This document shows positions 16,856 through 23,708 of a stretch of DNA of 39,574 bases, one piece after another. The notes under the pieces are model-generated. The model was not told the origin of the DNA and did not search any database. It saw only the letters and a program-made list of their open reading frames with translations. The DNA is from a virus. The position numbers and the translations under genes are program-made. The DNA lies in IMG/VR virus record IMGVR_UViG_3300015242_000031, positions 1-39,574 of that record. One strand, given 5' to 3'. Positions within the stretch are counted from its first letter, which is position 1. Each line of letters starts with the position of its first letter.

Positions 16856-17085
16856 GACTTCTCCTTCAGTTTCGCCGCAGCTTTGATGATTCCGCCTGAT
16901 AGTGATCCGCCGCCAAACCGCCGCAGCTTGTCTGCAACGGTCGGCGGGATCGTCACCTGATACCGCTCGCCCGTCTCGCCAGAAAGGGAAGGGCGCCCCC
17001 TACCGCGCTTAGCCTTCTCCACGGCCGCACTCAGCTTCGTAAGCCTCCTCAGCGCCACGCTCGCGCATCTCGTCTGCACGGTCAT
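16852..17085 (-). CDS. Ribbon-helix-helix DNA-binding regulator (77 aa)
   Basis: The start at ATG 17085 is chosen because GAGGA lies 8 nt upstream. After a basic GRGRP stretch (AT-hook-like), residues about 40-70 (RYQVTIPPTVADKLRRFGGG) form the beta-strand plus two helices expected of an RHH repressor. It overlaps the upstream gene by 77 nt in another frame. A promoter flanked by a perfect inverted repeat (17300-17339) lies two genes' width upstream, so autoregulation is plausible. Confidence 0.6.
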   Translation of the reverse strand: MTVQTRCASVALRRLTKLSAAVEKAKRGRGRPSLSGETGERYQVTIPPTVADKLRRFGGGSLSGGIIKAAAKLKEKS

Positions 17086-17260
17086 TGCGGTATTCCTCAA
17101 GTTCGTCCTGCGCCTCTGCGTAGGACATGTATCCCGTCGCACACTCATCTGGTGACTCAGTGGTATGCCACCGAGACTGCCACCAAAGCACACGGTATCC
17201 GTGCTGCGCTCCGTCTGGATGCACTTCGATCCTTGGTCCGCCATGAATTCCACTGCGCAT
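17009..17260 (-). CDS. Hypothetical acidic phage protein (83 aa)
   Basis: The start at 17260 is supported by GGGGAG 6 nt upstream of ATG. The N-terminal half looks beta-like (RIEVHPDGAQHGYRVLWWQ); the C-terminal half is a charged helix (AEAQDELEEYRNDRADEMRE). No known domain recognised. It is the first gene after the 17297-17324 promoter and overlaps the RHH gene, so the two are probably co-expressed. Confidence 0.6.
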   Translation of the reverse strand: MRSGIHGGPRIEVHPDGAQHGYRVLWWQSRWHTTESPDECATGYMSYAEAQDELEEYRNDRADEMRERGAEEAYEAECGRGEG

Positions 17261-17296
17261 CTTCGTCTCCCCGCCAGGACATCTGGCATGGGTATT

Positions 17297-17324
17297 AATA
17301 TACACCGATATTCTGTTGATGCAA
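17297..17324 (-). promoter_or_regulatory. Sigma-70-type promoter within the leftward operon
   Basis: Reading on the minus strand, a TTGCAT -35 (17324-17319) is separated by 16 bp from a TATATT -10 (17302-17297). It points at the 83-aa and RHH genes. The -10 overlaps the left arm of a 9-bp inverted repeat, and the -35 lies between the arms. Confidence 0.6.
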
Positions 17325-17339
17325 GCATTTTCGGTGTAT
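17300..17339. promoter_or_regulatory. Inverted-repeat operator ATACACCGA...TCGGTGTAT
   Basis: A perfect 9-bp inverted repeat, 17300-17308 and 17331-17339, separated by 22 bp. It brackets the promoter core. Two half-sites about three helical turns apart suit binding by a dimer pair or looping. The adjacent RHH gene is the obvious candidate ligand (inference). Confidence 0.6.
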
Positions 17340-17356
17340 TTAAATAGACGTAGTTC

Positions 17357-17512
17357 TCATCGACGCGACGATGGACTGTTGAACGGAACCAAGGCACACT
17401 TTCCAGTGTGGATATCTACCGCGACGGCATGGCCTGAATCCCAGATCGCGCGCAATTCGGCATAGCCACTGAGGCCCCAAGCCTTCGCTAATTGGTCGAG
17501 ATAGTCAGTCAT
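17357..17512 (-). CDS. Small hypothetical protein (51 aa)
   Basis: Begins MTDYLDQLAKAWGLSGYAEL; the ATG overlaps the upstream stop (ATGA). It reads as a compact alpha/beta domain, with AVAVDIHTGKCALVPF forming a strand pair. The join style and sensible composition support a real gene. I do not recognise a family. Confidence 0.6.
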   Translation of the reverse strand: MTDYLDQLAKAWGLSGYAELRAIWDSGHAVAVDIHTGKCALVPFNSPSSRR

Positions 17513-18312
17513 TCGGAGGTTCTCTCAGATAGACGGACTTTCCATGCCCGTGGCAGCTCGTGCCAGCAAGGCAAATCCCGATCAAATGATGAATGACGTA
17601 TCAGTCCAGCATCCGTAGCCACCTGATTTTTCTTGCTATTTGAAGCAATGTTCCAATTAGTCGCTGGGCAAACATGGCTTTGAGTTGCGATATAGTCTAA
17701 TCCGCAACCATTGCAGTGAGCATTTGCGACAGGTAACGGTTCCGAGCCTGCGCCCCGGGGCGCGCCCTCCGCGGTAGGCCCAAAGACTTCGAGCGTGATC
17801 TTGTTGCGGACACAACACCAGCAATGCTCGGCGAATTCTAGTCTGGGGAACGAAGCGCCCAGTAACGGTTCGTGCGAAGGGCGCTCAGCGATAAACCTCT
17901 CGTTTTCTTCCGTGAGGATATTGTTGCAGGTGGCGAGCGCGTCGTTCTCGTACTTCAGTTGCTCAATCTTCTGATTGCGCGCCGTGACGTTCGCCAGCGC
18001 TTCGGACCAGCAGTCACGCAGCCTGATGTTCTCGGCATGCAGCGAGGTTTGCGCTGCATCCTGTGTGTCGATCAGGCTGTCCTTCTGGCGGGCGATTTCC
18101 AGCCAGTGATCACGTTGAATAGTTAGACTGGCGCTCTCCTGCGTTGCATTCGCCAAGCCTTCCTCGGCCAGACTCAGGTTGCCGCGCAGGACCTCGTAGT
18201 CCTTGAGCGACACCAGTGGAGCCTCATAATCGGCGTATTCATTGCCGTTCGGGCCGACGTGGCACGCGCCTTGGACATACAACATGTATGTCTTGACCTT
18301 CGGATTTGTCAT
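17509..18312 (-). CDS. Coiled-coil phage protein with Cys-rich C-terminus (267 aa)
   Basis: The start MTNPKVKTYMLYVQG (18312) overlaps the upstream stop (ATGA). Residues 35-135 form a long coiled coil (SLAEEGLANATQESASLT...; KIEQLKYENDALATCNNILT). The C-terminal part has CWCC and HCNGCG cysteine pairs, suggesting a zinc-binding module. Similar layouts occur in accessory genes of temperate phages of Proteobacteria; function unknown. Confidence 0.6.
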   Translation of the reverse strand: MTNPKVKTYMLYVQGACHVGPNGNEYADYEAPLVSLKDYEVLRGNLSLAEEGLANATQESASLTIQRDHWLEIARQKDSLIDTQDAAQTSLHAENIRLRDCWSEALANVTARNQKIEQLKYENDALATCNNILTEENERFIAERPSHEPLLGASFPRLEFAEHCWCCVRNKITLEVFGPTAEGAPRGAGSEPLPVANAHCNGCGLDYIATQSHVCPATNWNIASNSKKNQVATDAGLIRHSSFDRDLPCWHELPRAWKVRLSERTSE

Positions 18313-18473
18313 GGGCGTGGCGCTTCGTGATACGCGCCGACCAGATCGATGTAGCCGCGCTCCTTCGCCTCGCGGTCTAGCCAGTCGTCGACGATCTGTT
18401 TGTTGACGCCTTCCGGGAACGGATCTGAGCACATCCACCAATCGAGAACTGTTCTAAACTCCGCTTGATTCAT
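18309..18473 (-). CDS. Small conserved-type phage protein (54 aa)
   Basis: Strong RBS CAGGAGAATAACT precedes ATG 18473. The protein (MNQAEFRTVLDWWMCSDPFP ... LDREAKERGY) resembles small conserved accessory proteins of temperate phages. It ends with TGA overlapping the next ATG. Acidic, Trp-rich, helical; function unknown. Confidence 0.65.
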   Translation of the reverse strand: MNQAEFRTVLDWWMCSDPFPEGVNKQIVDDWLDREAKERGYIDLVGAYHEAPRP

Positions 18474-18513
18474 AGTTATTCTCCTGTGAACGGGTTTGAG
18501 TTAAGAGCGTACA

Positions 18514-19317
18514 TTACGCGGCCTCTATATCTGAAAAACATCCGCAACCCCCGATTTCGAATGCATCGACTTGTGCTCCGCCTTCAATGCTAATCCGGAA
18601 ATCTTTCAGTGTTAGGGGCTTCTTTTTGCCATCACCGCTGCGATCCGTAAGAATCGATACAGGCTTGCCAATGAGCTCGATCAGGTCCTGCTCGTCTTGC
18701 TCGAAGCTTCGGAAACGCTCAGGAAGGGTCGTGTAGAGGCGCTTCATATGCCCCTGACCCGCTTTCACGCACTCGCCTCCACAGTTGTTGTGGCTAAAGC
18801 CCAGTTCATACATGCGGGGCGGTCGAATGCCATGAACCTTTTCCAATTCCCTCAATAAATCCTTTTTCAGCACATAGGGCGGTTCACAAAGTGGCGCGTG
18901 GTAATACCAACCTTCTTTAAGCCGATGATCCCTCAGCCGGATATAACGATGTTCTTCTGTCCAATCTATCCCGCAGTAGACTGAGGTCATCGGACGATCG
19001 CAGTTCTCGGTAAGCCAACGGTCGATTAGTTCACGTTTCAGAATTCTGGAGCACACATCGAATCGAGAGTTCGCGAGGAACTTCTCATCCTTCATAACCT
19101 GCATAGGCGTACGTCCGTCAGCAATTACTCTCAGTGGTGCGCCTACGTTCCACGCGGCCTCAATTAGGAATCGATAGGTATCTGGATCCTCTTTGCGTGT
19201 GTCAGCAAATAGCAATAGCATGTTCTGCGTGCCATGTTTTTCGGCAACGCGCTTGGCTGCTGCCCACGAACTGACACCGCCGCTGAATGTGACTACATGC
19301 ACTAACGTTGCTCGCAC
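18514..19317 (-). CDS. PP-loop ATPase / PAPS reductase-family protein (267 aa)
   Basis: The PP-loop variant SGGVSSWAAAKR is at residues about 12-23, followed by LLLFADTRKEDPDTYRFL (nucleotide-binding strand) and FDVCSRILKREL. The central YCGIDWTEEHRYIRL and the Cys-bearing SHNNCGGECVKAGQ are typical of a phage family of adenine-nucleotide alpha hydrolases. The C-terminal GGCGC adds more cysteines. ATP-dependent modification of a nucleotide or sulfur transfer is expected from the superfamily; the substrate is unknown. It differs clearly from the PAPS-like protein in the virion operon. Confidence 0.75.
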   Translation of the reverse strand: MRATLVHVVTFSGGVSSWAAAKRVAEKHGTQNMLLLFADTRKEDPDTYRFLIEAAWNVGAPLRVIADGRTPMQVMKDEKFLANSRFDVCSRILKRELIDRWLTENCDRPMTSVYCGIDWTEEHRYIRLRDHRLKEGWYYHAPLCEPPYVLKKDLLRELEKVHGIRPPRMYELGFSHNNCGGECVKAGQGHMKRLYTTLPERFRSFEQDEQDLIELIGKPVSILTDRSGDGKKKPLTLKDFRISIEGGAQVDAFEIGGCGCFSDIEAA

Positions 19318-19565
19318 ACGGTTTCCGATGACGCGCTGAGATTCTCAGTGGAATGTCCATACCAGCGGGTGTCATAAAACACTTCTGTCACGAGGAACTG
19401 ACGGAACTGGACTTTCCCATGATCGGAGGCGTCGATCTTCCGCTCACAGTGAGGGCAGCCGCCCTTGCAATTCTCTGCCGGGATGACAGTATTATCCCAC
19501 AGGCATCGATACCATCTGTTGCCGTTGACTTCATAAAAGTCGCCGTTGCAATCGCGGTTACTCAC
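19302..19565 (-). CDS. Cys-rich hypothetical protein (87 aa)
   Basis: GTG 19565 (MSNRDCNGDFYEVNG) is preferred because it overlaps the upstream stop by 8 nt; an upstream ATG at 19601 would lie deep in the preceding gene. The motif NCKGGCPHCERK looks like a zinc knuckle or ribbon. It overlaps the PP-loop gene's start by 16 nt, so the two may be co-translated. Confidence 0.6.
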   Translation of the reverse strand: MSNRDCNGDFYEVNGNRWYRCLWDNTVIPAENCKGGCPHCERKIDASDHGKVQFRQFLVTEVFYDTRWYGHSTENLSASSETVCEQR

Positions 19566-20031
19566 CGGACGCTCCTGCGCTGTGCGAAGCACTCTGTTCA
19601 TTCTTCCGCTTCTCTGCGGCTAATAGGCCCAGAGCGGTAGTTATATCCTTGCGGTTGCGGTCAATACATTCGGCCGGTGTCTCATCATCTTTCAGGAAAG
19701 GACTGCAGTTGCTGATGGTTGCAATCGCCGAGTGCACGGTGGCCATGCGTGCGATTAGACCGTGCGTGTAGAAGTCATCGGCAATTTTGCGAAGGTCTGC
19801 TAACAGACAAGAAATATCGGGGCGCTCAGTGGCTGCTTCTAGGCGAACCTCCATTGCATGGAAAGGATTGCGACTCGCTGCAGGAATGGGCTGCAATCGG
19901 GCCAGTTCGTCGCGCAGGTAGATGATTTCTGCCGCTGCAGCGTACTCGTCATCACTAACTGCGCTCTCCAGCCTGATGGCACGGGCACGCTGCTCGAAAT
20001 CAAGCGTCACCTTGGTGTTGATCTCATCCAT
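19558..20031 (-). CDS. Helical hypothetical protein (157 aa)
   Basis: Begins MDEINTKVTLDFEQRARAIR, overlapping the preceding gene by 8 nt. It is acidic and almost wholly helical. The middle, around LADLRKIADDFYTHGLIARM, looks like a small helical bundle. No recognised domain. It is typical of accessory genes in early phage operons. Confidence 0.6.
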   Translation of the reverse strand: MDEINTKVTLDFEQRARAIRLESAVSDDEYAAAAEIIYLRDELARLQPIPAASRNPFHAMEVRLEAATERPDISCLLADLRKIADDFYTHGLIARMATVHSAIATISNCSPFLKDDETPAECIDRNRKDITTALGLLAAEKRKNEQSASHSAGASGE

Positions 20032-20332
20032 TGTCCGATGAACCCTTGATAGCAGCGATCACTTCGGTGTCTTGCGTCTGACTTTCGACAGTGTCATCAC
20101 CATCAACGTCGAGCCTTACTTCTGGGCCCGTCTCATAGCGCTCACAACGCGATGCATTGGTCTTCGGCCAGTTATCCGGGTCCCGATGCCAGTCATATGG
20201 CTCATCTGACGGCAGATTCGGATTGAGTTTCACGGCGCAGTCCATGGTCGTTTCTTCGACCGTGTAGTTGCTATAGCCGGTATCTTGCGCAAATAGGAAC
20301 TTGCAGCCGACGCAGGATTGTTCGTTGCTCAT
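20024..20332 (-). CDS. Hypothetical protein with N-terminal Cys pair (102 aa)
   Basis: MSNEQSCVGCKFLFAQDTGY opens with C-x2-C, and two later cysteines (MDCAVK, SRCERY) could complete a zinc site. Residues around PYDWHRDPDNWPKTNASRC resemble a small phage metal-binding family. The start overlaps the upstream stop (ATGA); the acidic tail is probably disordered. Confidence 0.6.
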   Translation of the reverse strand: MSNEQSCVGCKFLFAQDTGYSNYTVEETTMDCAVKLNPNLPSDEPYDWHRDPDNWPKTNASRCERYETGPEVRLDVDGDDTVESQTQDTEVIAAIKGSSDNG

Positions 20333-20523
20333 TTGGTCTCCGGGAACGAAACGTCAGGACAGGATGTATTCGAAGGCGGTTCAGGCGGCACGCATCTCAG
20401 CCGCTCGTCGTCGGTCACCAGGTGCATCCCGCCGGTTTCGTTGCAATGTATGCACCTTGGGGATGCGTTCCACCACGGCTCCGTGGCCGGCTCAGGGGTG
20501 TAGTAGGTGGCCTCAATCTCCAT
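20329..20523 (-). CDS. Small Cys-containing protein (64 aa)
   Basis: MEIEATYYTPEPATEPWWNA... with CIHCNETGG and further Cys at RCVPPEPPSNTSC. The C-x2-C...C spacing hints at zinc binding. It overlaps both neighbours by short stretches as in the rest of the operon. Function unknown. Confidence 0.55.
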   Translation of the reverse strand: MEIEATYYTPEPATEPWWNASPRCIHCNETGGMHLVTDDERLRCVPPEPPSNTSCPDVSFPETK

Positions 20524-20701
20524 TCTGTACGGCGCTCAGCATGTCGGTGAACTGTTCACCGCCTGGATCTGCCAGTGAGACCAGCCATGCGGCCAGATTC
20601 AGGGCTTCCTCCTTCGAGAGGTACGACGGACCCCGGATGTTCATCAGGGTGATCTTGTCGCCCTGGACGCCAACCATGAATTTGTTGAAGGTATCCATCA
20701 T
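20513..20701 (-). CDS. Small hypothetical protein (62 aa)
   Basis: Start MMDTFNKFMVGVQGDKI (20701 or 20698), immediately after AGGAGAA. Strand-helix pattern: GDKITLMNIRGPSYLSKEEA then LNLAAWLVSLAD. This resembles small phage proteins with the signature 'V.g..ItimN.r..lskeeAlnLAawLv'. Function not known. Confidence 0.65.
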   Translation of the reverse strand: MMDTFNKFMVGVQGDKITLMNIRGPSYLSKEEALNLAAWLVSLADPGGEQFTDMLSAVQNGD

Positions 20702-20880
20702 TTCTCCTGTTGTTGTTCGCAGTGCTGTTTATCGTTCGGTCTGTTGTAAAGCCGCTCGCATACCCGCCGATGCTCGGCCCGCTCCAGCTCCTCGTTCTTG
20801 CGCTTGATGCGGATATAGCGGGCCGCACGCAGCGACAGCGGACTGCCTTCTGCCTCCAGGTCGTCTACGAGGTCACCCAC
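20698..20880 (-). CDS. Small charged helical protein (60 aa)
   Basis: GTG at 20880 (VGDLVDDLEAEGSPLSLRAA) overlaps the upstream stop by 8 nt and is preferred over an ATG at 20931 deep inside the upstream gene. The protein is a charged helix with a Gln/Glu/Lys-rich tail. No family recognised. Confidence 0.5.
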   Translation of the reverse strand: MGDLVDDLEAEGSPLSLRAARYIRIKRKNEELERAEHRRVCERLYNRPNDKQHCEQQQEK

Positions 20881-21082
20881 CGGATTTTGCCTCGTACTGT
20901 GGAGTGGGCGGTATGCGCAAAGGGCACTCATCTAAAAGCCGGTAGTAATAGCGACTGATCGGAAACGACCACGTGTCTCTCATGAGTCGTACCTGTTCTC
21001 GCGATACGGGTTCCCAGTCATCGCACTGCAGCGGATGTTCAACACGTACAGCCGCTCGAATCATGTTGACCAAGCCAATCAT
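20873..21082 (-). CDS. Small hypothetical protein (69 aa)
   Basis: MIGLVNMIRAAVRVEHPLQC starts at 21082 by ATGA overlap with the upstream gene. It contains DDWEPVSREQVRLMRDTWSF, a helical segment. The Pro-rich tail is probably disordered. No known domain. Confidence 0.55.
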   Translation of the reverse strand: MIGLVNMIRAAVRVEHPLQCDDWEPVSREQVRLMRDTWSFPISRYYYRLLDECPLRIPPTPQYEAKSGG

Positions 21083-21249
21083 GCGCCACCTTCCTTGCCC
21101 GACGACGGCGTTAGTGCCTCGGAGGCCACCGCAAAGACCATATCGAGGCAGCCTTCCCGGTCGTCGCACCGATACGAGTCCGGATTGTCTACATCGGTGA
21201 TATCCTTGATCCGCTGTAATGCATCCCTCAACTGTTCCACTTCGGTCAT
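21079..21249 (-). CDS. Small acidic protein (56 aa)
   Basis: Start MTEVEQLRDALQRIKDITDV (21249), overlapping the upstream stop (ATGA). An acidic helix followed by a short Cys-containing loop (YRCDDREGCLD) and a helix. Its N-terminus closely resembles that of the interrupted gene just upstream (MTELE-stop-LR), suggesting a shared N-terminal helix. Confidence 0.6.
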   Translation of the reverse strand: MTEVEQLRDALQRIKDITDVDNPDSYRCDDREGCLDMVFAVASEALTPSSGKEGGA

Positions 21250-21491
21250 ACGTCCTCGCTCAGAGCTGTGTAATGCCCGCATGGGCACTGATAGCCGACC
21301 GCATTGATTGCGGGGATGATGTCGTGACCGCAACCACCGCACACTTTGGCTTTCTGAGAACGACTGTCAAACAGCGCCGCATTTAGAGCATGCCATTCTG
21401 GGTAACTTTTCCACTCACCCCTAAATTCAGCCTTCTCTACAAACTTTCGAGCGGCTTGATCTATACAACGAAGTTATTCCAACTCCGTCAT
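21246..21491 (-). pseudogene. Zinc-ribbon gene interrupted by an in-frame ochre codon
   Basis: From ATG 21491 the frame reads MTELE, then TAA (21476-21474), then a sensible 75-residue sequence (LRCIDQAARKFVEKAEF... YPEWHALNAALFD) ending in a zinc-ribbon pattern (VCGGCGHDIIP... YQCPCGHY). No ATG, GTG or TTG follows the stop before the zinc ribbon's own region. A CAA-to-TAA change would restore MTELEQLR, matching the neighbour's MTEVEQLR. It is either a nonsense mutation, a sequence error, a non-standard start such as ATA, or recoding. The stop overlaps the next ATG, as for a normal cistron here. Confidence 0.5.
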
Positions 21492-21809
21492 ATGTGGTTC
21501 GCGCGTCTCGTTACCGTGCGCTTTTTCCAGCCGTCGTTCCTCCACAAACTGCCGATGAATGCGCCAGCTTCGATAATCCATATTGCCAATTGGCCCGTAG
21601 TGCAGTTCGCCTTTGTTGAGGGTCTTGCGGGTCGCAGAGCAGTGGGTCGTCTTGCGCAGCTTGCGGAGCGTCCACATGGCGGGTTCGGCCTTCTCGCCGG
21701 TTTCGATGACGTAGAGACCGTCTGCCATCTTTCTGACTATTCGGAAAAGCCCGATGACGCGCGGGTGCTCTGTGAGCTTCGCATCCGATGTTCGAACAAC
21801 ATCATTCAT
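21474..21809 (-). CDS. Hypothetical basic protein (111 aa)
   Basis: Begins MNDVVRTSDAKLTEHPRVIG; the ATG overlaps the upstream stop (ATGA). Mixed alpha/beta with a basic C-terminal helix (RIHRQFVEERRLEKAHGNET). Its last five codons are in frame with, and include, the MTELE start of the interrupted downstream gene, so its true C-terminus may have been altered. No family recognised. Confidence 0.55.
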   Translation of the reverse strand: MNDVVRTSDAKLTEHPRVIGLFRIVRKMADGLYVIETGEKAEPAMWTLRKLRKTTHCSATRKTLNKGELHYGPIGNMDYRSWRIHRQFVEERRLEKAHGNETREPHMTELE

Positions 21810-21955
21810 GGCTGTTGATCTCCAGCTTTCTCCGAACGACGGTTCTTTGCTACACGCTCAGTCCCGCAGTGCTCGCACCGCTCAAAACCACATCCGCCCT
21901 TGAGAGTCTCGACGGTCTCGAAATATTTCCATTGGTGAACGCATCCAGACGGCAT
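21806..21955 (-). CDS. Small zinc-ribbon-like protein (49 aa)
   Basis: MPSGCVHQWKYFETVETLKG followed by CGFERCEHCGTERVAK. Cysteines and histidine (C..H ... C-x2-C) form a plausible zinc ribbon, a type frequent in phage early regions. TGA overlaps the next gene's ATG. Confidence 0.6.
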   Translation of the reverse strand: MPSGCVHQWKYFETVETLKGGCGFERCEHCGTERVAKNRRSEKAGDQQP

Positions 21956-21981
21956 TGATCTTATTCGTCAGCGAGCAATGT

Positions 21982-22095
21982 TCACGGATGTCGTTCACTT
22001 GCTGTGATGTTGAAATGTGCGAAAGCCCATACCATCAATCCCATCACAGCAAGCATGGCGAGGAGGCACAGAGCGAACTTGATGCGGTGGTTCAT
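21982..22095 (-). CDS. Small membrane protein (37 aa)
   Basis: MNHRIKFALCLLAMLAVMGL: a positive start followed by one hydrophobic membrane segment to about residue 27, then a short polar tail. AGGGG lies 6 nt upstream of ATG. It is the first gene left of the attP region. Function unknown. Confidence 0.5.
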   Translation of the reverse strand: MNHRIKFALCLLAMLAVMGLMVWAFAHFNITASERHP

Positions 22096-22290
22096 GGGCG
22101 CCCCTAGAGGTCTCTAAGAGGCGGCCGAAATGACGGGCCTTTTGGAGCCGAAACCAACAGGTGGCTTAGAGACGAAAGGCTGGTTTTACCGAGAGATTGT
22201 GGACAGAGGCAAACGGCTCTTAATCTCTTGGTCGTAGGTTCGACTCCTACACGGCCCACCACTTTTTCCTCTAACACTTGGGAACCATCC
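22096..22290. other. attP region without genes
   Basis: Gene-free stretch between the 37-aa membrane protein and the HNH gene, holding the tRNA-derived attP core. The flank 22100-22216 presumably holds integrase arm and host-factor sites, but I could not define arm repeats. A translated frame here containing GRVGVEPTT is the usual false protein made from tRNA sequence. Confidence 0.6.
22217..22261 (+). other. attP: attP core: 3' half of tRNA-Lys(CUU)
   Basis: Bases 22217-22223 CTCTTAA are a Lys(CUU) anticodon loop. The T-arm GTAGG-TTCGACT-CCTAC follows, then acceptor strand ACGGCCC, discriminator A and CCA (to 22261). The 5' half of the tRNA, including the matching 5' anticodon stem AGAGA, is absent upstream. 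This is what a phage attP carrying the 3' end of a host tRNA gene looks like. The tyrosine integrase gene lies about 530 bp away. Integration would rebuild the host tRNA-Lys. Confidence 0.8.
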
Positions 22291-22791
22291 TCAAAGTTTT
22301 CGTTTAGCACGACGCACCAAATTCCAGAAAACGTCCTCGCCCCAGTCACTCATCGCCGCATTGACGATGCCGCAAACGAGACGGCAATTTGCATCATGAT
22401 AGTGGTCAGCTGCTGAAATTCGGTCGAGGCTCGGTGCCCAAGGCCTGCGCTGGGAACCGGGCCGTATTGCTAGCTGAAAGGGAATCCCGGTCACCTCACA
22501 CAGGCCCGCGGCTCGTTTGACAATCACGTCGTATTCGATGCGCGTAAGGACGAACGAAATTTCTCTCGTCCGTGCGTTCTTGCGGGCCGTGTGGAACACC
22601 TGAGGCATATAGCGCTCCATCGAAAGCCATGCCGGACCGCCATTGCCGCCCGCGTCCAATCCATGCTCGATACGGGAGTACCGAGCATTGGCGCTTAGGC
22701 GATCACCACCCAAATGCGTCCATTTATTGCCACGGACGTAATAAAAGCCGCCATCTTTCCAGTGCATTCGCGGCGGTAGGTCGCGCTTCAT
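22291..22791 (-). CDS. HNH-type nuclease with integrase-like N-terminus (166 aa)
   Basis: Residues about 8-45 (MHWKDGGFYYVRGNKWTHLG) follow the same pattern as the N-terminal arm-binding module of the adjacent integrase. The C-terminal half contains CEVTGIPF, then PSLDRISAADHYHDANCRLV and NAAMSDWGEDVF, an HNH-like nuclease signature of a family often found next to phage integrases. The start overlaps the integrase stop (ATGA). It could be a homing nuclease using integrase-type DNA recognition, or an accessory of integration; both are inference. Confidence 0.7.
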   Translation of the reverse strand: MKRDLPPRMHWKDGGFYYVRGNKWTHLGGDRLSANARYSRIEHGLDAGGNGGPAWLSMERYMPQVFHTARKNARTREISFVLTRIEYDVIVKRAAGLCEVTGIPFQLAIRPGSQRRPWAPSLDRISAADHYHDANCRLVCGIVNAAMSDWGEDVFWNLVRRAKRKL

Positions 22792-23708
22792 CGTACCGGC
22801 CTCGTGATCAGCGCCTTGCGATAGACGTTCTCCATCGCGGCGGCATGTCCCAACACAGAATGCTCTGAATCACTCTGCGCCTTCGAACGCAGATCCCGAA
22901 ATGCCCACGTCAGCCCCATGCGCTTCTTCTGGCTGTTGATCGCCCAGACGGTCCACTGCTGACCAAACTTGTTGGTGAACACGTACTCGGCTTCCGGAAA
23001 GCGCTCCATCGCCCGGCGCACAAAGAACCGCAGCGCTTCCGACCATTGCTTGGTGTGGGGCTTGCCGGTCTTGCTCTCCACGAACACAATCCCTTCCGGC
23101 TTCAAGTGCTCGATGCGCTTCCAGCCGATGACATCGGTCTGCCGGCAGCCGGTGAGATAGGCCACCGCAATCAGATCCTGAAACGGCAGGGGCGCGCGCT
23201 CGAAGGCTTCGAGGAATTCGATGTCCGTCACGAATCGCTTGCGGGGCTTCTCGCTGTTCCGGCGCACTTCTCGGCATGGGTTGGACTCGATCCAGCCCTG
23301 TCTCAGTGCAAATTCGTGCACCGAGGATAGGACGGCCCTCTCCCGATTCGCTGCAATTGCTCCCCGGCCTTTCTTGCGGCGCTTCTCGAGGAATACGGCG
23401 ACCTGGGAAGGGCGCAGAGTGCCGATCCGCATCTTGCCGAAGGTTTTGTCCAACCGCGTCAGGATGAGCCCATAACGCGCCTGCGTCGTAGGCTTCAGCC
23501 CGTCCATGCCCGCGGCGCGATAGGAGTCGATCATTTGGCCGATCGTCCCAGGGCGTGCGGGGTCGAGCTCGAAAAGTGACCGGTGAAGCGCTTGGACACC
23601 CTCATCGATCCGGGAAAGTCCGATCCATTCGTTTCGGACAACCTTGTAATAGCGCCCGTCTTTCTCGAAGACAGCCGGGATGGTGAGTCCGCAGGTGAGC
23701 TTTCCCAT
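22788..23708 (-). CDS. int: Tyrosine-type integrase (306 aa)
   Basis: The N-terminal arm-binding module (DGRYYKVVRNEWIGLSRID) precedes a SAM-like core-binding domain (about 55-145; GTIGQMIDSYRAAGMDGLKP). The catalytic domain shows AYLTGCRQTDVIGW with the first Arg, FRDLRSKAQSD with the second Arg (the usual HxLR His is replaced by Phe-Arg), LGHAAAMENVYRKA with the box-II His and nucleophilic Tyr. It would recombine attP (22217-22261) with the host tRNA-Lys gene. The DUF4224 partner lies just upstream with a long overlap. Confidence 0.85.
   Translation of the reverse strand: MGKLTCGLTIPAVFEKDGRYYKVVRNEWIGLSRIDEGVQALHRSLFELDPARPGTIGQMIDSYRAAGMDGLKPTTQARYGLILTRLDKTFGKMRIGTLRPSQVAVFLEKRRKKGRGAIAANRERAVLSSVHEFALRQGWIESNPCREVRRNSEKPRKRFVTDIEFLEAFERAPLPFQDLIAVAYLTGCRQTDVIGWKRIEHLKPEGIVFVESKTGKPHTKQWSEALRFFVRRAMERFPEAEYVFTNKFGQQWTVWAINSQKKRMGLTWAFRDLRSKAQSDSEHSVLGHAAAMENVYRKALITRPVR

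Noticed and set aside
16852-17397. 181-aa reading of the RHH gene from 17397
   Set aside because: The first 104 residues overlap two better-supported genes and the promoter; ATG 17085 has a good ribosome site and leaves a normal RHH protein.
22135-22261. Complete tRNA-Lys gene
   Set aside because: Only the 3' half is present; no matching 5' acceptor, D-arm or 5' anticodon stem lies at the right distance.
22104-22349. Minus-strand 81-aa frame with GRVGVEPTT
   Set aside because: This peptide is the familiar false translation of tRNA sequence and coincides with the attP core.
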